From positions 18,734 through 82,733 of the forward strand of contig JAEZMV010000005.1 in the NCBI GenBank assembly GCA_023414875.1: a stretch of DNA of 64,000 nt, in the 5' to 3' direction. This DNA comes from Bacillota bacterium. GTDB taxonomy: Bacteria > Bacillota > Clostridia > Lachnospirales > Lachnospiraceae. Shown piece after piece: positions 44,908 through 54,852 of the stretch. Both the position numbers and the translations under genes were made by a program. Below the pieces are notes generated by a model that was given only the letters and a program-made list of their open reading frames with translations, had not been told where the DNA came from and did not search any database. Each line of letters begins with the position of its first letter. Position 1 is the first letter of the stretch.

Positions 44908-46215
44908 TTAAAACACCTTGAAAGCATCTCTGCCAAGATACCTGGCATTACCACCAAGCTCCTGTTCTATTCTAAGTAGTTGATTATACTTAGCAACTCG
45001 GTCCGTTCTTGAAGGCGCCCCTGTCTTAATCTGTCCAGCATTCGTTGCTACTGCAATATCAGCCAGTGTCACATCCTCTGTCTCACCGGAACGGTGGGAA
45101 ACTACAGCAGTCCATCGATTATTCTTAGCCATTTCAATTGCATCCAGTGTCTCTGTTAAGGAGCCAATCTGATTGAATTTTATTAATACGGAATTGGAAA
45201 TTCCCTGAGCAATACCCTGTCTTATTCGGTTTGTATTAGTTACAAACAGATCATCACCGACCAGCTGAACCTTATTACCGATACGATCGGTTAAAAGCTT
45301 CCAGCCCTTCCAATCCTCCTCGGATAGTCCATCCTCCAAAGAGATAACGGGGTATTTGCGGCAAACCTGATCCCAGAAATCTACCATCTCTTCCACTGTC
45401 TTATATTCACCGGCTTTCCAGAATAGATAATCTCCTTCTCTTCCGGCTTTCTTTGCTTCATCATACATCTCAGTTGCCGCAGCATCGATTGCAATGTAAA
45501 AATCCTCTCCCGGACGGTAACCCGCTGCTTCAATCGCTTTTACGATATAATCGAGTGCCTGTGTATCACTGCTAAACTTCGGTGCAAAGCCACCTTCATC
45601 TCCAACTGCCGTTACATATCCGTCATTTTTAAGCAGCTTCTTTAAAGTATGGAATACTGTTGCACTATGTTCAAGTGCTTCTGAAAAACAGGAGGCTCCT
45701 ACCGGCATAATCATAAATTCCTGAATATTCAAACTGGAGTCAGCATGCTTACCTCCATTAATAATATTCATCATCGGAACCGGAAGAGTTTTAGCATTTA
45801 CACCACCAAGGTAACGGTATAAGGGAAGTCTTAAGGAGGTTGCCGCCGCCTTTGCTGTAGCGAGGGACACGCTTAAAATAGCATTTGCTCCGAGCTTGCC
45901 CTTGTTATCTGTTCCATCCAGTGCGAGCATCCTTGCATCAATCTCTGTCTGATCGCTAGCATTCATGCCCTTAATTTCATTGGCTATTAGTTTACTTACA
46001 TTTTCAACCGCTTTTTTTACACCGGTTCCAAGATATCTATTCTTATCTCCATCACGAAGCTCGATTGCTTCAAAGGCACCAGTTGATGCTCCGGAGGGAA
46101 CCGCTGCTCTTCCAACACTTCCATCCTCGAGAATAACCTCGGCCTCAACCGTCGGGTTTCCTCTTGAGTCTAAAATCTCCCTGCCGATTACTTTATCAAT
46201 TTTCATATGGTTCAT
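44908..46215 (-). CDS. eno: Enolase
   Basis: Glycolytic 2-phosphoglycerate dehydratase, 435 residues. Motifs: REILDSRGNPTVEAEV, GAILSVSLATAKAAA, SLEDGLSEEDWKGW (metal-binding E-D), LIKFNQIGSLTETL (catalytic K) and VVSHRSGETED. ATG 46215 follows AAAGGACGG. It stands alone rather than in a gap-pgk-tpi-gpm-eno operon. Confidence 0.97.
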   Translation of the reverse strand: MNHMKIDKVIGREILDSRGNPTVEAEVILEDGSVGRAAVPSGASTGAFEAIELRDGDKNRYLGTGVKKAVENVSKLIANEIKGMNASDQTEIDARMLALDGTDNKGKLGANAILSVSLATAKAAATSLRLPLYRYLGGVNAKTLPVPMMNIINGGKHADSSLNIQEFMIMPVGASCFSEALEHSATVFHTLKKLLKNDGYVTAVGDEGGFAPKFSSDTQALDYIVKAIEAAGYRPGEDFYIAIDAAATEMYDEAKKAGREGDYLFWKAGEYKTVEEMVDFWDQVCRKYPVISLEDGLSEEDWKGWKLLTDRIGNKVQLVGDDLFVTNTNRIRQGIAQGISNSVLIKFNQIGSLTETLDAIEMAKNNRWTAVVSHRSGETEDVTLADIAVATNAGQIKTGAPSRTDRVAKYNQLLRIEQELGGNARYLGRDAFKVF

Positions 46216-46636
46216 ATTATTTATCCGTCCTTTCTTAATATAAATCAAACTTTTAGAACTTAAATTTTATTTTAAACATCTTCCTTTCTATTATCCACGA
46301 AATTCTGGTAAATATTCGAAATTGTATACAAACGTTTTTATATAATAAGTATAATAATGATAGGATAATATTTATGTGATTGGAATCACATTTTTGGAGA
46401 AGATGGCAATGTCTTCATTCATATCATTATTAATATTTTAGTATAAATAATATATTCTATCAAGAACTATTATATGAGACTCTGGGAATTAATAGAATCG
46501 TGGTAACATTTGGATTGCTATGCCAAGTTAAAATTGATATACTAATAGAGAATGAAAAATCGTCGCTATTTTCGGTAAAAAAGGAACAAAAAAATTTGAT
46601 TGTTTGTACCGTTATAGTGCCGGAATGGAGGAAAAT
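46216..46636. other. Intergenic region between enolase and the carboxypeptidase
   Basis: AT-rich, divergent promoters expected. The perfect palindrome TTGTATACAA (46322-46331) and a short hairpin ATGTGATT/AATCACAT (46374-46391) are the only structures noted. Near 46590-46637 the leader TTTGTACCG...CCGGAATGGAGG faintly resembles the leader element at 50231 and 54773. No gene seen. Confidence 0.4.
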
Positions 46637-48142
46637 ATGAGTAAAACTTTTGAAAAACTACAACCCTATCTCGATAAGTCGATGGCTTTGCAGACAGCCA
46701 GAAATTTATTTGAATGGGATGATCAGACTACTGCTCCTTTTGAGGCTGCAGAATATACCTCTAAGGTAGTCGGCATTCTATCCGACGAGTATATGAAAAG
46801 TATGGTAAATGATGAGGTAAAAAACTTACTTAAAAAGCTACAAGAGGAAAAGGAGCAGGAAGAATTAACGGAAACAGAAAAGGCGATCATTAAAGAACTT
46901 GCTAAAACCTATGAAGAATTAGAAAGTATACCTCCGGAGGAATATCGTGCCTTTAACGAGATCACCTCTGTTTCAAGCAGGAAATGGTCCAAGGCAAAAA
47001 AGGATAATCGCTTTGAGGATTTTGCTCCTTATCTGGAGAAGGTAATCAATTTTAAAAAGAAATTTGCCGGATACCGCGTGAAAGGTGATAAAAAGCCCTA
47101 TGAGGTGCTACTAGGTGATTACGATGAATGCTTTATGATTAAGGAGCTGGATGAATTCTTTGATAAGGTTAAGAAGGAAATTATTCCTTTGCTAAAGGAA
47201 GTTGCCAAAAAAGCAGAATCGATTGATAAAAGCTATAACTACCTTATATATGACATCGAAAAACAAAAAGAGTTTTGTAAATATCTCAGCGGATATGTTG
47301 GTTTTGATTTTAATCGTGGAGTTATTGCGGAAAGTGCCCATCCTTTTACATTACAGCTGCATAATCACGATGTTCGAATTACAGATCGTTATATGGAGGA
47401 CAATTTAGAGAGTGCAATGTTTTCTATTATCCATGAAACCGGACATGCTTTATACGAAATGAATATAGATGATGCCATCACTCAGACTCTGGTCGGGGGC
47501 GGCGCTTCTATGGGTATGCATGAATCCCAATCTAGGTTCTACGAGAACATTATCGGACGAAGCAAAGAATTCTGGGAGCCGATTTACAGTAAATTAGTAG
47601 CTACTTACCCTGAGAATTTATCTAATATCAGTCTTGATCATTTTATCAAAGGCATTAACAAAGCAGCCCCCAACCTAATTCGTACGGAAGCTGATGAACT
47701 TTCCTATTGTATTCATATCATCATTCGTTATGAAATTGAAAAAATGATTTTTAACGATGAAGTTAAGGTAGATGAGCTTCCTAAGGTATGGAACGATAAA
47801 TATCAGGAGTATATGGGCATCTCACCTTCAACAGATACCGAAGGTATCTTACAGGATACCCACTGGTCCTGGGGCGAATTTGGATATTTCCCTTCTTATG
47901 CCATCGGTACTGCTGTTGCTTCACAGATCCATGCCTGTATGATAGAAAAAATGCCATTAAATCAGTACTTGAAAGAAGGTACTCTTACTCCAGTCCGTGA
48001 ATTTTTAAGAGATTACATCCATAAGTACGGAGCTGTGAAGAATACCAACGAAATATTAAATGAGGTTTGCGGTGAAGAATTTAAACCTGATTATTACATT
48101 AAGTATTTGAAAGAGAAATATACCTTGTTATATGAGTTATAG
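46637..48142 (+). CDS. M32 family carboxypeptidase
   Basis: Zinc metallocarboxypeptidase of the Taq/Pfu family, 501 residues, cytosolic. The HEXXH motif is HETGHALYE, with the following GMHESQSRFYENIIGR that supplies the third ligand and is diagnostic of M32. ATG 46637 follows a perfect GGAGG. It trims C-terminal residues from peptides. Confidence 0.95.
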   Translation: MSKTFEKLQPYLDKSMALQTARNLFEWDDQTTAPFEAAEYTSKVVGILSDEYMKSMVNDEVKNLLKKLQEEKEQEELTETEKAIIKELAKTYEELESIPPEEYRAFNEITSVSSRKWSKAKKDNRFEDFAPYLEKVINFKKKFAGYRVKGDKKPYEVLLGDYDECFMIKELDEFFDKVKKEIIPLLKEVAKKAESIDKSYNYLIYDIEKQKEFCKYLSGYVGFDFNRGVIAESAHPFTLQLHNHDVRITDRYMEDNLESAMFSIIHETGHALYEMNIDDAITQTLVGGGASMGMHESQSRFYENIIGRSKEFWEPIYSKLVATYPENLSNISLDHFIKGINKAAPNLIRTEADELSYCIHIIIRYEIEKMIFNDEVKVDELPKVWNDKYQEYMGISPSTDTEGILQDTHWSWGEFGYFPSYAIGTAVASQIHACMIEKMPLNQYLKEGTLTPVREFLRDYIHKYGAVKNTNEILNEVCGEEFKPDYYIKYLKEKYTLLYEL

Positions 48143-48294
48143 CAAAGAGACTGAGAGCCATATATTTATGCATAATTATAAATTTTATTGCATTATTAAA
48201 GAAAACAATGTAATATAATAGCAATAACAAGAGAATATCTATTTTGCTATCGACTTCCTTAAGCAAAATCGGTAAGAAATGAGGTAAGATAAAA

Positions 48295-49674
48295 ATGAAA
48301 CTCTGGGGCGGACGCTTTACCAAGGAAACCAATCAATTAGTTCATAATTTTAATGCATCAATCTCTTTCGATCAAAAATTCTTTAAGCAGGACATCGAGG
48401 GCAGCATCGCTCATGTTACAATGCTGGGTAAACAGGGTATTATATCCGAAACCGATAGGGATCAAATCATCAACGGATTAACCGGTATCAAGGAAGATAT
48501 CATAAATGGCAGTTTATTAATTACTGAGGAACACGAGGATATCCATAGCTTTGTTGAAGCACATTTAATAGATCGTATTGGAGCTCCCGGTAAGAAATTG
48601 CACACCGGAAGAAGTCGAAATGACCAGGTAGCACTTGATATGAAGTTATATACCCGCGATGAAATTACTGAGATAGACGAATTAATCAGAGATCTACTGG
48701 TTTCCATTAATACCATTATGAAAGCAAATACCGATTCCTTCATGCCAGGATTCACACATTTACAAAAAGCTCAGCCGGTATCTCTTGCTCATCACCTTGG
48801 TGCATATTTTGAGATGTTTAAAAGAGATCGATCCAGATTATGCGATATCGTAAATCGCTTGAACCTGTCACCAATCGGTTCAGGAGCCCTTGCCGGCACT
48901 ACTTACCCGCTTGACCGTGATTATACAGCAATGCTTTTAGGATTTGACGGCCCCACGTTAAACAGTATGGATAGCGTATCTGACCGTGATTATCTGATTG
49001 AGCTTCTCAGTGCTCTATGCACAATTATGATGCACCTAAGCCGATTCAGTGAAGAGATCATTATATGGAATACCAATGAATATCGCTTTGTTGAATTGGA
49101 TGATGCATATTCAACCGGCTCCAGTATAATGCCTCAGAAGAAAAACCCGGATATCGCTGAACTTGTACGTGGCAAGACAGGACGTGTGTATGGAGCACTA
49201 ATGTCGCTATTAACTGTCATGAAAGGCCTGCCGCTTGCTTATAACAAAGATATGCAGGAGGACAAAGAATTTACCTTTGATGCAATTGATACCGTAAAAG
49301 GCTGTCTCGTATTATTTAACGGAATGCTATCTACGATGAAGTTTAATAAAGCTCAGATGGCAGACAGCGCAAAGAACGGTTTTACCAATGCTACTGATGC
49401 TGCAGACTATCTTGTTAATAAAGGTGTAGCCTTTAGAGATGCACATGGTATTGTTGGACAGCTTGTTTTATATTGTATTGAAAAGGATATTTCTCTAGAA
49501 GAAATGACTTTGGAGGAACTGAAGCAAATCAGTCCTGTATTTGAAGAAGATATTTATGAAGCAATTAGTTTGCCAACCTGCGTAAACAAAAGAAACACCA
49601 TAGGTGGTCCCGGTCAGGAGGCTATGGCTAAGGTTTTAAGACTAAATGACGAATATTTGAAGAAGTCACACTAA
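48295..49674 (+). CDS. argH: Argininosuccinate lyase
   Basis: Splits argininosuccinate to arginine and fumarate; 459 residues. The fumarase/aspartase signature GSSIMPQKKNPD is intact, and HTGRSRNDQVALDMKLY and SPIGSGALAGTTYPLDR are typical. AGGTAAG precedes ATG. No argG or other arg genes adjacent. Confidence 0.96.
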   Translation: MKLWGGRFTKETNQLVHNFNASISFDQKFFKQDIEGSIAHVTMLGKQGIISETDRDQIINGLTGIKEDIINGSLLITEEHEDIHSFVEAHLIDRIGAPGKKLHTGRSRNDQVALDMKLYTRDEITEIDELIRDLLVSINTIMKANTDSFMPGFTHLQKAQPVSLAHHLGAYFEMFKRDRSRLCDIVNRLNLSPIGSGALAGTTYPLDRDYTAMLLGFDGPTLNSMDSVSDRDYLIELLSALCTIMMHLSRFSEEIIIWNTNEYRFVELDDAYSTGSSIMPQKKNPDIAELVRGKTGRVYGALMSLLTVMKGLPLAYNKDMQEDKEFTFDAIDTVKGCLVLFNGMLSTMKFNKAQMADSAKNGFTNATDAADYLVNKGVAFRDAHGIVGQLVLYCIEKDISLEEMTLEELKQISPVFEEDIYEAISLPTCVNKRNTIGGPGQEAMAKVLRLNDEYLKKSH

Positions 49675-49680
49675 ATTAGT

Positions 49681-49718
49681 GCGGTGCCCATCTCATATTG
49701 ATGGGCACCGCTTTTTTT
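49681..49718 (+). terminator. Terminator of argH
   Basis: A 12-bp perfect GC-rich stem (49681-49692 with 49700-49711) followed by seven T's, 6 bp past the stop. Confidence 0.93.
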
Positions 49719-49728
49719 AAGTTTTTAT

Positions 49729-50022
49729 TTATAATTGGGTTATAATTAAGATGATATTAGCCACAACAATAATTGAATTCACTAAAAAATACTTGATTTT
49801 TTGTTCTCTTTCGGATTTTATACTATACAAAGATAGTAACAACACCAAAGCAAAGCCAAACAACAGATAGACCGACTTTGGCATAACATTAGTGCTACCT
49901 CCTCCAAAACTAAACTGTGATGCTATCTTCTCAGGTAAGTTAAAATAACCATATAAATTTATGGCTCCAGTGATTACAATATATATCATACATGTCATAA
50001 ATAATGCCTTTGATTTTTTCAT
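49729..50022 (-). CDS. Small DUF1648-like membrane protein
   Basis: 97 residues, three predicted membrane segments. Between segments 1 and 2 is LPEKIASQFSFGGGSTNVMPK, which matches the LP.....HF...G....... pattern of DUF1648 proteins such as SdpI relatives. ATG 50022 follows GGAG at 6 nt. It shares the argH terminator region convergently. Function unknown; SdpI-type immunity is possible but not supported. Confidence 0.75.
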   Translation of the reverse strand: MKKSKALFMTCMIYIVITGAINLYGYFNLPEKIASQFSFGGGSTNVMPKSVYLLFGFALVLLLSLYSIKSEREQKIKYFLVNSIIVVANIILIITQL

Positions 50023-50230
50023 GTTTATCTCCACCATATAAATATTATAATTCTACCAGCCATTATAGGACTCTTGTTTTTAAATTTCAAGTATTTTTTT
50101 GCAGATCAGCTTATCACCTCGATGGATTGTCTTTCGAAATCTCTAAAACCTATTTATCACATTATTTGACATTGACATAATTTTAACAATATATTATACT
50201 AAATTTGTTAAGATATTAACAATCTTGGCG

Positions 50231-50296
50231 TTAGTGTGATGAAAGACTTTTTTACACTAGGTTTGTGCTGCCGTTGGCGGCGGAAAGAGGAAAATT
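50231..50296 (+). repeat. Two-hairpin leader element, copy A
   Basis: TAGTGT/ACACTA (50232-50237 with 50254-50259), then TTTGTGCTGCCG and a second hairpin CTGCCG/CGGCGG (50268-50273 with 50278-50283, loop TTGG), then the ribosome binding site AAGAGG. A related copy is at 54771-54852. Confidence 0.65.
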
Positions 50297-50542
50297 ATGA
50301 ATATTTACATCTGCGTAGGTAGTTCTTGTCACATCAAAGGTTCTTATGATATTATTCAACTCATGAAGGAAGCGATACTCTCCTATCACCTGGAAGATAA
50401 AATAAATTTATCCACTGCCTTCTGTCTTGGACGTTGTACCGATGGCGTAACTGTTAAAATAAACGATGACATCATTTGCGGAGTGTCCAAAGACACTTTT
50501 GAGGATTTCTTTCAAAAATATGTGCTATCTTATATACAGTAA
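50297..50542 (+). CDS. 2Fe-2S thioredoxin-like ferredoxin (NuoE/HydC type)
   Basis: 81 residues with four ligand cysteines C6, C11, C43, C47 in the C-x4-C...C-x3-C pattern of thioredoxin-like 2Fe-2S proteins. Cytosolic electron carrier. It precedes an [FeFe]-hydrogenase gene by 360 bp on the same strand and may exchange electrons with it. AAGAGG lies 6 nt before ATG. Confidence 0.9.
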   Translation: MNIYICVGSSCHIKGSYDIIQLMKEAILSYHLEDKINLSTAFCLGRCTDGVTVKINDDIICGVSKDTFEDFFQKYVLSYIQ

Positions 50543-50747
50543 ACATACAAATTTATTATTCTCAACTCTAACACAAAGAATAAAGGAATAGTTCTTAACA
50601 ATGAACCACTACATACAATTAAAAAAACAAACTGCAAAACAAATACCAAATGATGTACCAATAGTAAGCGTTACTACAGTAGCCTCTACTTCCCCGTTTG
50701 TGATAAAAGGGGGATTGCCTATTCCACATTCACAATCATTCATGTAG

Positions 50748-50777
50748 TTGACAAAAAGACGGCTGAAGTGATACAAT
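50748..50777 (+). promoter_or_regulatory. Promoter of the hydrogenase gene
   Basis: TTGACA (50748-50753), 18 bp, TACAAT (50772-50777); leader of about 120 nt. It shows that the hydrogenase need not depend on read-through from the 2Fe-2S gene. The rest of 50543-50747 has no gene I can support. Confidence 0.7.
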
Positions 50778-50902
50778 ACGAAAATCCACATGTCATTTTA
50801 CTAAGAAATGGTGTTAATTGTGACTATGATATGTGATTACAGAAATGAGTAAACGAATTGAAGTGAATTATTATTAGTTGTCGTCTTAGAATGGAGAGTA
50901 GT

Positions 50903-52330
50903 ATGAGAAAATTTGATACAAAGGTCCAACATTTAAAGTACCGAGTACTTAGAGAGGTTGCCAGAAGCGCTTTTAATAATGATTTACATCATGCTGTTTA
51001 CAGTATTCCTACAAAAATTGTGGAAGGCCCAAAAGCAACCATGAGATGTTGTATCTATAAAGAACGGGCCATCGTCGGTGAGCGAATTAATATTGCTATG
51101 GGTGGAGATAAAGATAACCCTAATATGATAGAGGTCTTAGATATTGCCTGCGATGAATGTCCGGTTGGTGGCTATGAGATCTCCGATGCCTGTCGCGGTT
51201 GTATCGCACATCGATGTGAAGATGTCTGTAAACTGGGCGCTATATCCTTTGATAAACATCAAAAAGCACATATTGATAAAGACAAATGTGTAGAATGCGG
51301 AAAATGTGCTTCTGTCTGTCCTTTTAGTGCAATAGCCAACAACAAACGCCCCTGCCAGAATGCTTGCAAGGTGAAGGCTATCAGTATGGATGAGGATAAG
51401 AAGGCTATTATTAATAATAACAAATGTATTACCTGCGGAGCATGTGTCTATCAGTGTCCCTTCGGAGCTATAATGGATAAATCTTTTCTCGTAGATGTAG
51501 TTGAAATGATAAAATCAAGTGAGAACAATACGAAATTTAAGCTTTATGCTGTAATTGCGCCATCCATCGCAAGTCAATTCCGATATGCAAAGCTCGGTCA
51601 GGTAATCAGTGGTATAAAACAACTCGGTTTTCATACTGTGATTGAAGCTGCACTCGGTGCCGATATGGTTGCCATTACTGAAACTGATGAATTAATTGAA
51701 AAAGGGATTTTGACCAGCTCCTGCTGTCCTGCGTTTGTTGATTATATTGAAAAACAGTTTCCTGCATTGAAGCAATATATTTCACATAATCTTTCACCAA
51801 TGGCCATTATGGCAAAACATATCAAGAAGACTGATCCTAAAGCAAAAGTAGTTTTCATTGGCCCTTGTACCGCAAAAAAGATGGAAATACAAAAGCCTGA
51901 GGTTTCACCGTATGTTGATAGTGTTATTACCTTTGAAGAGCTTCAAGCCCTAATTGACAGTAAAGATATCGATCTAAGCACTCTTCCAATCGAAATCCTA
52001 GATAATGCATCCTATTATGGAAGAATATTTGCCCGCAGCGGAGGATTAACAGAAGCGATTAAGGAAGCTCTCCTTGAGAAGGGGAAAGAGGACTTTAACT
52101 TTAATCCGATAGCCTGTGACGGAATTGAAGCCTGTAGATCTGCTTTATTAAAGCTCTCCAAAAATGTCCTCCCTAATAATTTTATTGAAGGTATGGCATG
52201 TGTCGGTGGCTGCATCGGTGGAGCCGGATGCCTCACCCATGGGGAGCGAAATAAAAATGAAGTTGATAATTATGGAAAAGAGGCCATGGAAAAAACAATC
52301 CTAAGTGCTATCACACCCTACAAGCTATAA
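50903..52330 (+). CDS. Monomeric [FeFe]-hydrogenase, group-B-like
   Basis: 475 residues. A Cys-rich N-terminal part (C83-C110) is followed by 4Fe-4S ferredoxin motifs (C129-C139, C175-C185) and the H-domain: L1 TSSCCPAFVD (C274 proton relay, C275), L2 GPCTAKKME (C322), L3 MACVGGCIGGAGC (C433, C437). All H-cluster ligands are present. The variant L1-L3 forms point to group B, found in fermentative Clostridia, with poorly known physiology. ATG 50903 follows GGAG. Maturases HydEFG are not in the window. Confidence 0.92.
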   Translation: MRKFDTKVQHLKYRVLREVARSAFNNDLHHAVYSIPTKIVEGPKATMRCCIYKERAIVGERINIAMGGDKDNPNMIEVLDIACDECPVGGYEISDACRGCIAHRCEDVCKLGAISFDKHQKAHIDKDKCVECGKCASVCPFSAIANNKRPCQNACKVKAISMDEDKKAIINNNKCITCGACVYQCPFGAIMDKSFLVDVVEMIKSSENNTKFKLYAVIAPSIASQFRYAKLGQVISGIKQLGFHTVIEAALGADMVAITETDELIEKGILTSSCCPAFVDYIEKQFPALKQYISHNLSPMAIMAKHIKKTDPKAKVVFIGPCTAKKMEIQKPEVSPYVDSVITFEELQALIDSKDIDLSTLPIEILDNASYYGRIFARSGGLTEAIKEALLEKGKEDFNFNPIACDGIEACRSALLKLSKNVLPNNFIEGMACVGGCIGGAGCLTHGERNKNEVDNYGKEAMEKTILSAITPYKL

Positions 52331-52369
52331 CTCCGCACACGTTCACTAATTGATTTTTAAGTAAAACAA

Positions 52370-52392
52370 GGCTGATGCAAATTGCATCAGCC
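52370..52392. terminator. Terminator between hydrogenase and lepB
   Basis: GGCTGATGC/GCATCAGCC (52370-52378 with 52384-52392), loop of five, between convergent genes. Confidence 0.8.
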
Positions 52393-52443
52393 TGCTTAAT
52401 TTCATATCAATTGTGTAAGAGTAATTGTTTCATCTCGTTATTA

Positions 52444-53091
52444 TTAAGAAACGTTATTTCCTTTTTCTATAGTTTCTGAAGCATTGTTCGAATTCTTCTT
52501 TTTTGATATGATGTTCTTGGTTATCACTACTACTATAATCACACCTATAATACCAATAATCCAAAAGACAATCCCGGTATCAAACAACGTAAAATCCGGA
52601 TATTTCAAAATAGCTTTTCCGGTTATCTTATTCTTTGATACAAACTTGTTTTCCCAATACCTTGCATCAGCAGAAATATTTCTATTATCACCCATCATAA
52701 AATATTTGCCTTTAGGAATCTCATAAGGGCCAAAATCCCCTTCCGGTTTTTCCCTGAAGTAATTTTCCTTTAATGGTTCTCCATCAATATAAACTACTCC
52801 ATCTATTCCTTCTATTGTTTCACCCGGTAGTCCAATCACTCGTTTTATATATTCCAGTTCCGGGTCATCGGGCGCTTCGAATACAACGATATCTCCTCTT
52901 TTGGGATCATTAAACAGATATGCAACTCGTAACGTAATTACTTTGTCACCAATCATGATGGTATCCTCCATCGACCCGGTCGGAGAACTGACTTTATAAA
53001 ATACAAATTTATTGATTAAAAATGCCATCACTACTGCTATAATAAATACCAAAATCCAATCAAAGACTTCTTTTAAAAACTTTTTCGTCAT
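52444..53091 (-). CDS. lepB: Signal peptidase I
   Basis: 215 residues. N-terminal membrane anchor (about 11-31), catalytic S40 (SPTGSMEDTI) and general base K83 (YIKRVIGLPGE), box E GDNRNISADARYW. Unusually it also has a C-terminal membrane segment (about 172-195). It removes signal peptides outside the membrane. ATG 53091 follows GAGG at 6 nt. Confidence 0.94.
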   Translation of the reverse strand: MTKKFLKEVFDWILVFIIAVVMAFLINKFVFYKVSSPTGSMEDTIMIGDKVITLRVAYLFNDPKRGDIVVFEAPDDPELEYIKRVIGLPGETIEGIDGVVYIDGEPLKENYFREKPEGDFGPYEIPKGKYFMMGDNRNISADARYWENKFVSKNKITGKAILKYPDFTLFDTGIVFWIIGIIGVIIVVVITKNIISKKKNSNNASETIEKGNNVS

Positions 53092-53230
53092 AGTTATCCT
53101 CATTTCTTCTCTGCTCTTACACGTTTCTAGTTTGTGTACACATCGCTGACTTAAACATGCAATGCAAAAGTATAAAAATAAAACTTCTTTTATCAGTAAT
53201 TATACTATTATTAATAATTTTTGTAAACAA

Positions 53231-53262
53231 AAAGTACCAGACTCTGTCAAGCCTGATACTTA
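53231..53262 (-). terminator. Terminator of the LysM-GH18 gene
   Basis: AAGTA-CAG/CTG-TACTT (53232-53240 with 53253-53261, one mismatch) with TTTTTGTTT on the minus-strand side. Confidence 0.5.
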
Positions 53263-53295
53263 ATTTTGAATGATTAACCTAATTTACTATAACGA

Positions 53296-54582
53296 CTATT
53301 CTTCTTTTGTGATTATAAATAACGAATCAGCCGCCAGCCAAAGACCGGGGAAAAAGTTCATGATCTGCCATACCCCTGCTCCATCCAAACCATATTCCGG
53401 AATCAACCGTAGCTTTGCATTCATACTTCTGACATCATCAAACCATACTACATGCGCCACACCCTGTTCATTTGTATAATAATAAAAGGGTGACTGAGCA
53501 GCTTCATCAAATTGAATAGAAGTCCTATACCTTACCGCCCGTCGAATTGCTTCTTGATTTGTGATTGATTCCGCAGCCGTTTCGCCTCGTACATAGGGTA
53601 GCGGCCAGTCATATGCATAATTAGGTACACCCATCAACACTTTATTCGGATCGACTACGGTAACAACATAATCTAGAACTCTTCGCATATTATTGAGCGG
53701 TGAGGTAGCCATAGGTGAGCTATACTTATATCCCCATTCATAGGTCATTGTTAGTATTTCATCAGCAACTGCACCGATCGCAGGATAATCATGTGCCTCA
53801 TATAATAATCCGGTCATTTCACCGGATGTCTTAGGAGCAAGCGCAACCATGGTAATTAGTCCTTCCTGGTCCAGTCTAGTATTTACAGCAGAGATAAAGG
53901 CTACGAATTCTTCTTTATCCTCCGGTAATATGAATTCAAAGTCAATATCCAATCCCACATAGCCCTTTTCCAGCATCGTGGTCACAATATTATTAATCAG
54001 TGTAGCTTGCGCTTGTGGATTTTGAAACATTTCATGTGCTATCTGACTATCAAAGGCTTGTTCCTCATTCATCGGTGCAAGCATCATAATTGGAGCAACA
54101 CCAAACTCCTGTGCAATGGCAATTAATTCTTCATCATCAACCGTAACCAACTCTCCCTGTGGTGTAAAACCATAGGTAAATATCGATAAATAAGTTAGGA
54201 AGGGCAGGGTTTTTCTTAATACATCTCTATCAATAAAGGGATAAGCATATCCATTAATGATTACAGTATCAATAGGCGGTTCCTGTTCAAACGTAATAAC
54301 CAGCTCCTCCCCAGGGCTCAGTGATTCATTCGCAGCAACCCATGGATTATTTTTTAGTATTTCATTGGGATTTACATCGTAGGTTTGAGCAATATTGAAT
54401 AAGGTATCTCCCTCAACCACTGTATGGACAATGATAGGAACTCTTATTCCCAAGCTTTGACCTACAAGAAGATTATCGGGATTAGGAAGTTCATTATCAA
54501 TCGTAATACGCTCAGGCGTTACTCCATATTGTTCTGCAATTGAGCTAAGTGTTTCACCCGCTTTTACTACATGAATTGTCAT
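53296..54582 (-). CDS. LysM-GH18 protein, YaaH/SleL-like
   Basis: 428 residues: two LysM repeats (about 3-47 and 52-97) and a GH18 barrel (about 105-425) with the catalytic motif YVGLDIDFEF (E216). No signal peptide. Same architecture as spore cortex-lytic N-acetylglucosaminidase SleL/YaaH, which enters the spore coat without a classical signal. A role in spore germination is inferred. Confidence 0.9.
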   Translation of the reverse strand: MTIHVVKAGETLSSIAEQYGVTPERITIDNELPNPDNLLVGQSLGIRVPIIVHTVVEGDTLFNIAQTYDVNPNEILKNNPWVAANESLSPGEELVITFEQEPPIDTVIINGYAYPFIDRDVLRKTLPFLTYLSIFTYGFTPQGELVTVDDEELIAIAQEFGVAPIMMLAPMNEEQAFDSQIAHEMFQNPQAQATLINNIVTTMLEKGYVGLDIDFEFILPEDKEEFVAFISAVNTRLDQEGLITMVALAPKTSGEMTGLLYEAHDYPAIGAVADEILTMTYEWGYKYSSPMATSPLNNMRRVLDYVVTVVDPNKVLMGVPNYAYDWPLPYVRGETAAESITNQEAIRRAVRYRTSIQFDEAAQSPFYYYTNEQGVAHVVWFDDVRSMNAKLRLIPEYGLDGAGVWQIMNFFPGLWLAADSLFIITKEE

Positions 54583-54770
54583 ATCCGATATGACCTCCGA
54601 TTAAGTTAAACTTAATAATTAATATATGCTTGATAAATTGTATGGTGAAATGATATGTCTTTCGTTGCAACCAATCCTATAATATCGTATAATACATATA
54701 GTTCATGACAATTTTATCCTTCCTTTCTTTAGCGGATTAGTATTGTTATGAAATTGAAGTAGAAAGAGGT

Positions 54771-54852
54771 AAGTGTGAAAAATCAAGATTTTTCACACAA
54801 TAAATTTGTGCTGCCGCCCAAATTCGCGGGTTGTGGCAGAATGGAGATTATT
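54771..54852 (+). repeat. Two-hairpin leader element, copy B
   Basis: 12-bp stem GTGTGAAAAATC/GATTTTTCACAC (54773-54784 with 54787-54798), then TTTGTGCTGCCG and a second hairpin CTGCC/GGCAG (54811-54815 with 54835-54839) with inner CCC/GGG, then GAATGGAG. Same order and core as copy A at 50231. Confidence 0.65.

Noticed and set aside
50609..50791. 60-residue minus-strand frame with Cys and a hydrophobic tail
   Set aside because: No ribosome binding site, and the same DNA carries a good plus-strand promoter for the hydrogenase gene.
54775..54852. N-terminal extension of the flavin reductase
   Set aside because: The extension is a translation of the two-hairpin leader; ATG 54853 has its own GGAG.
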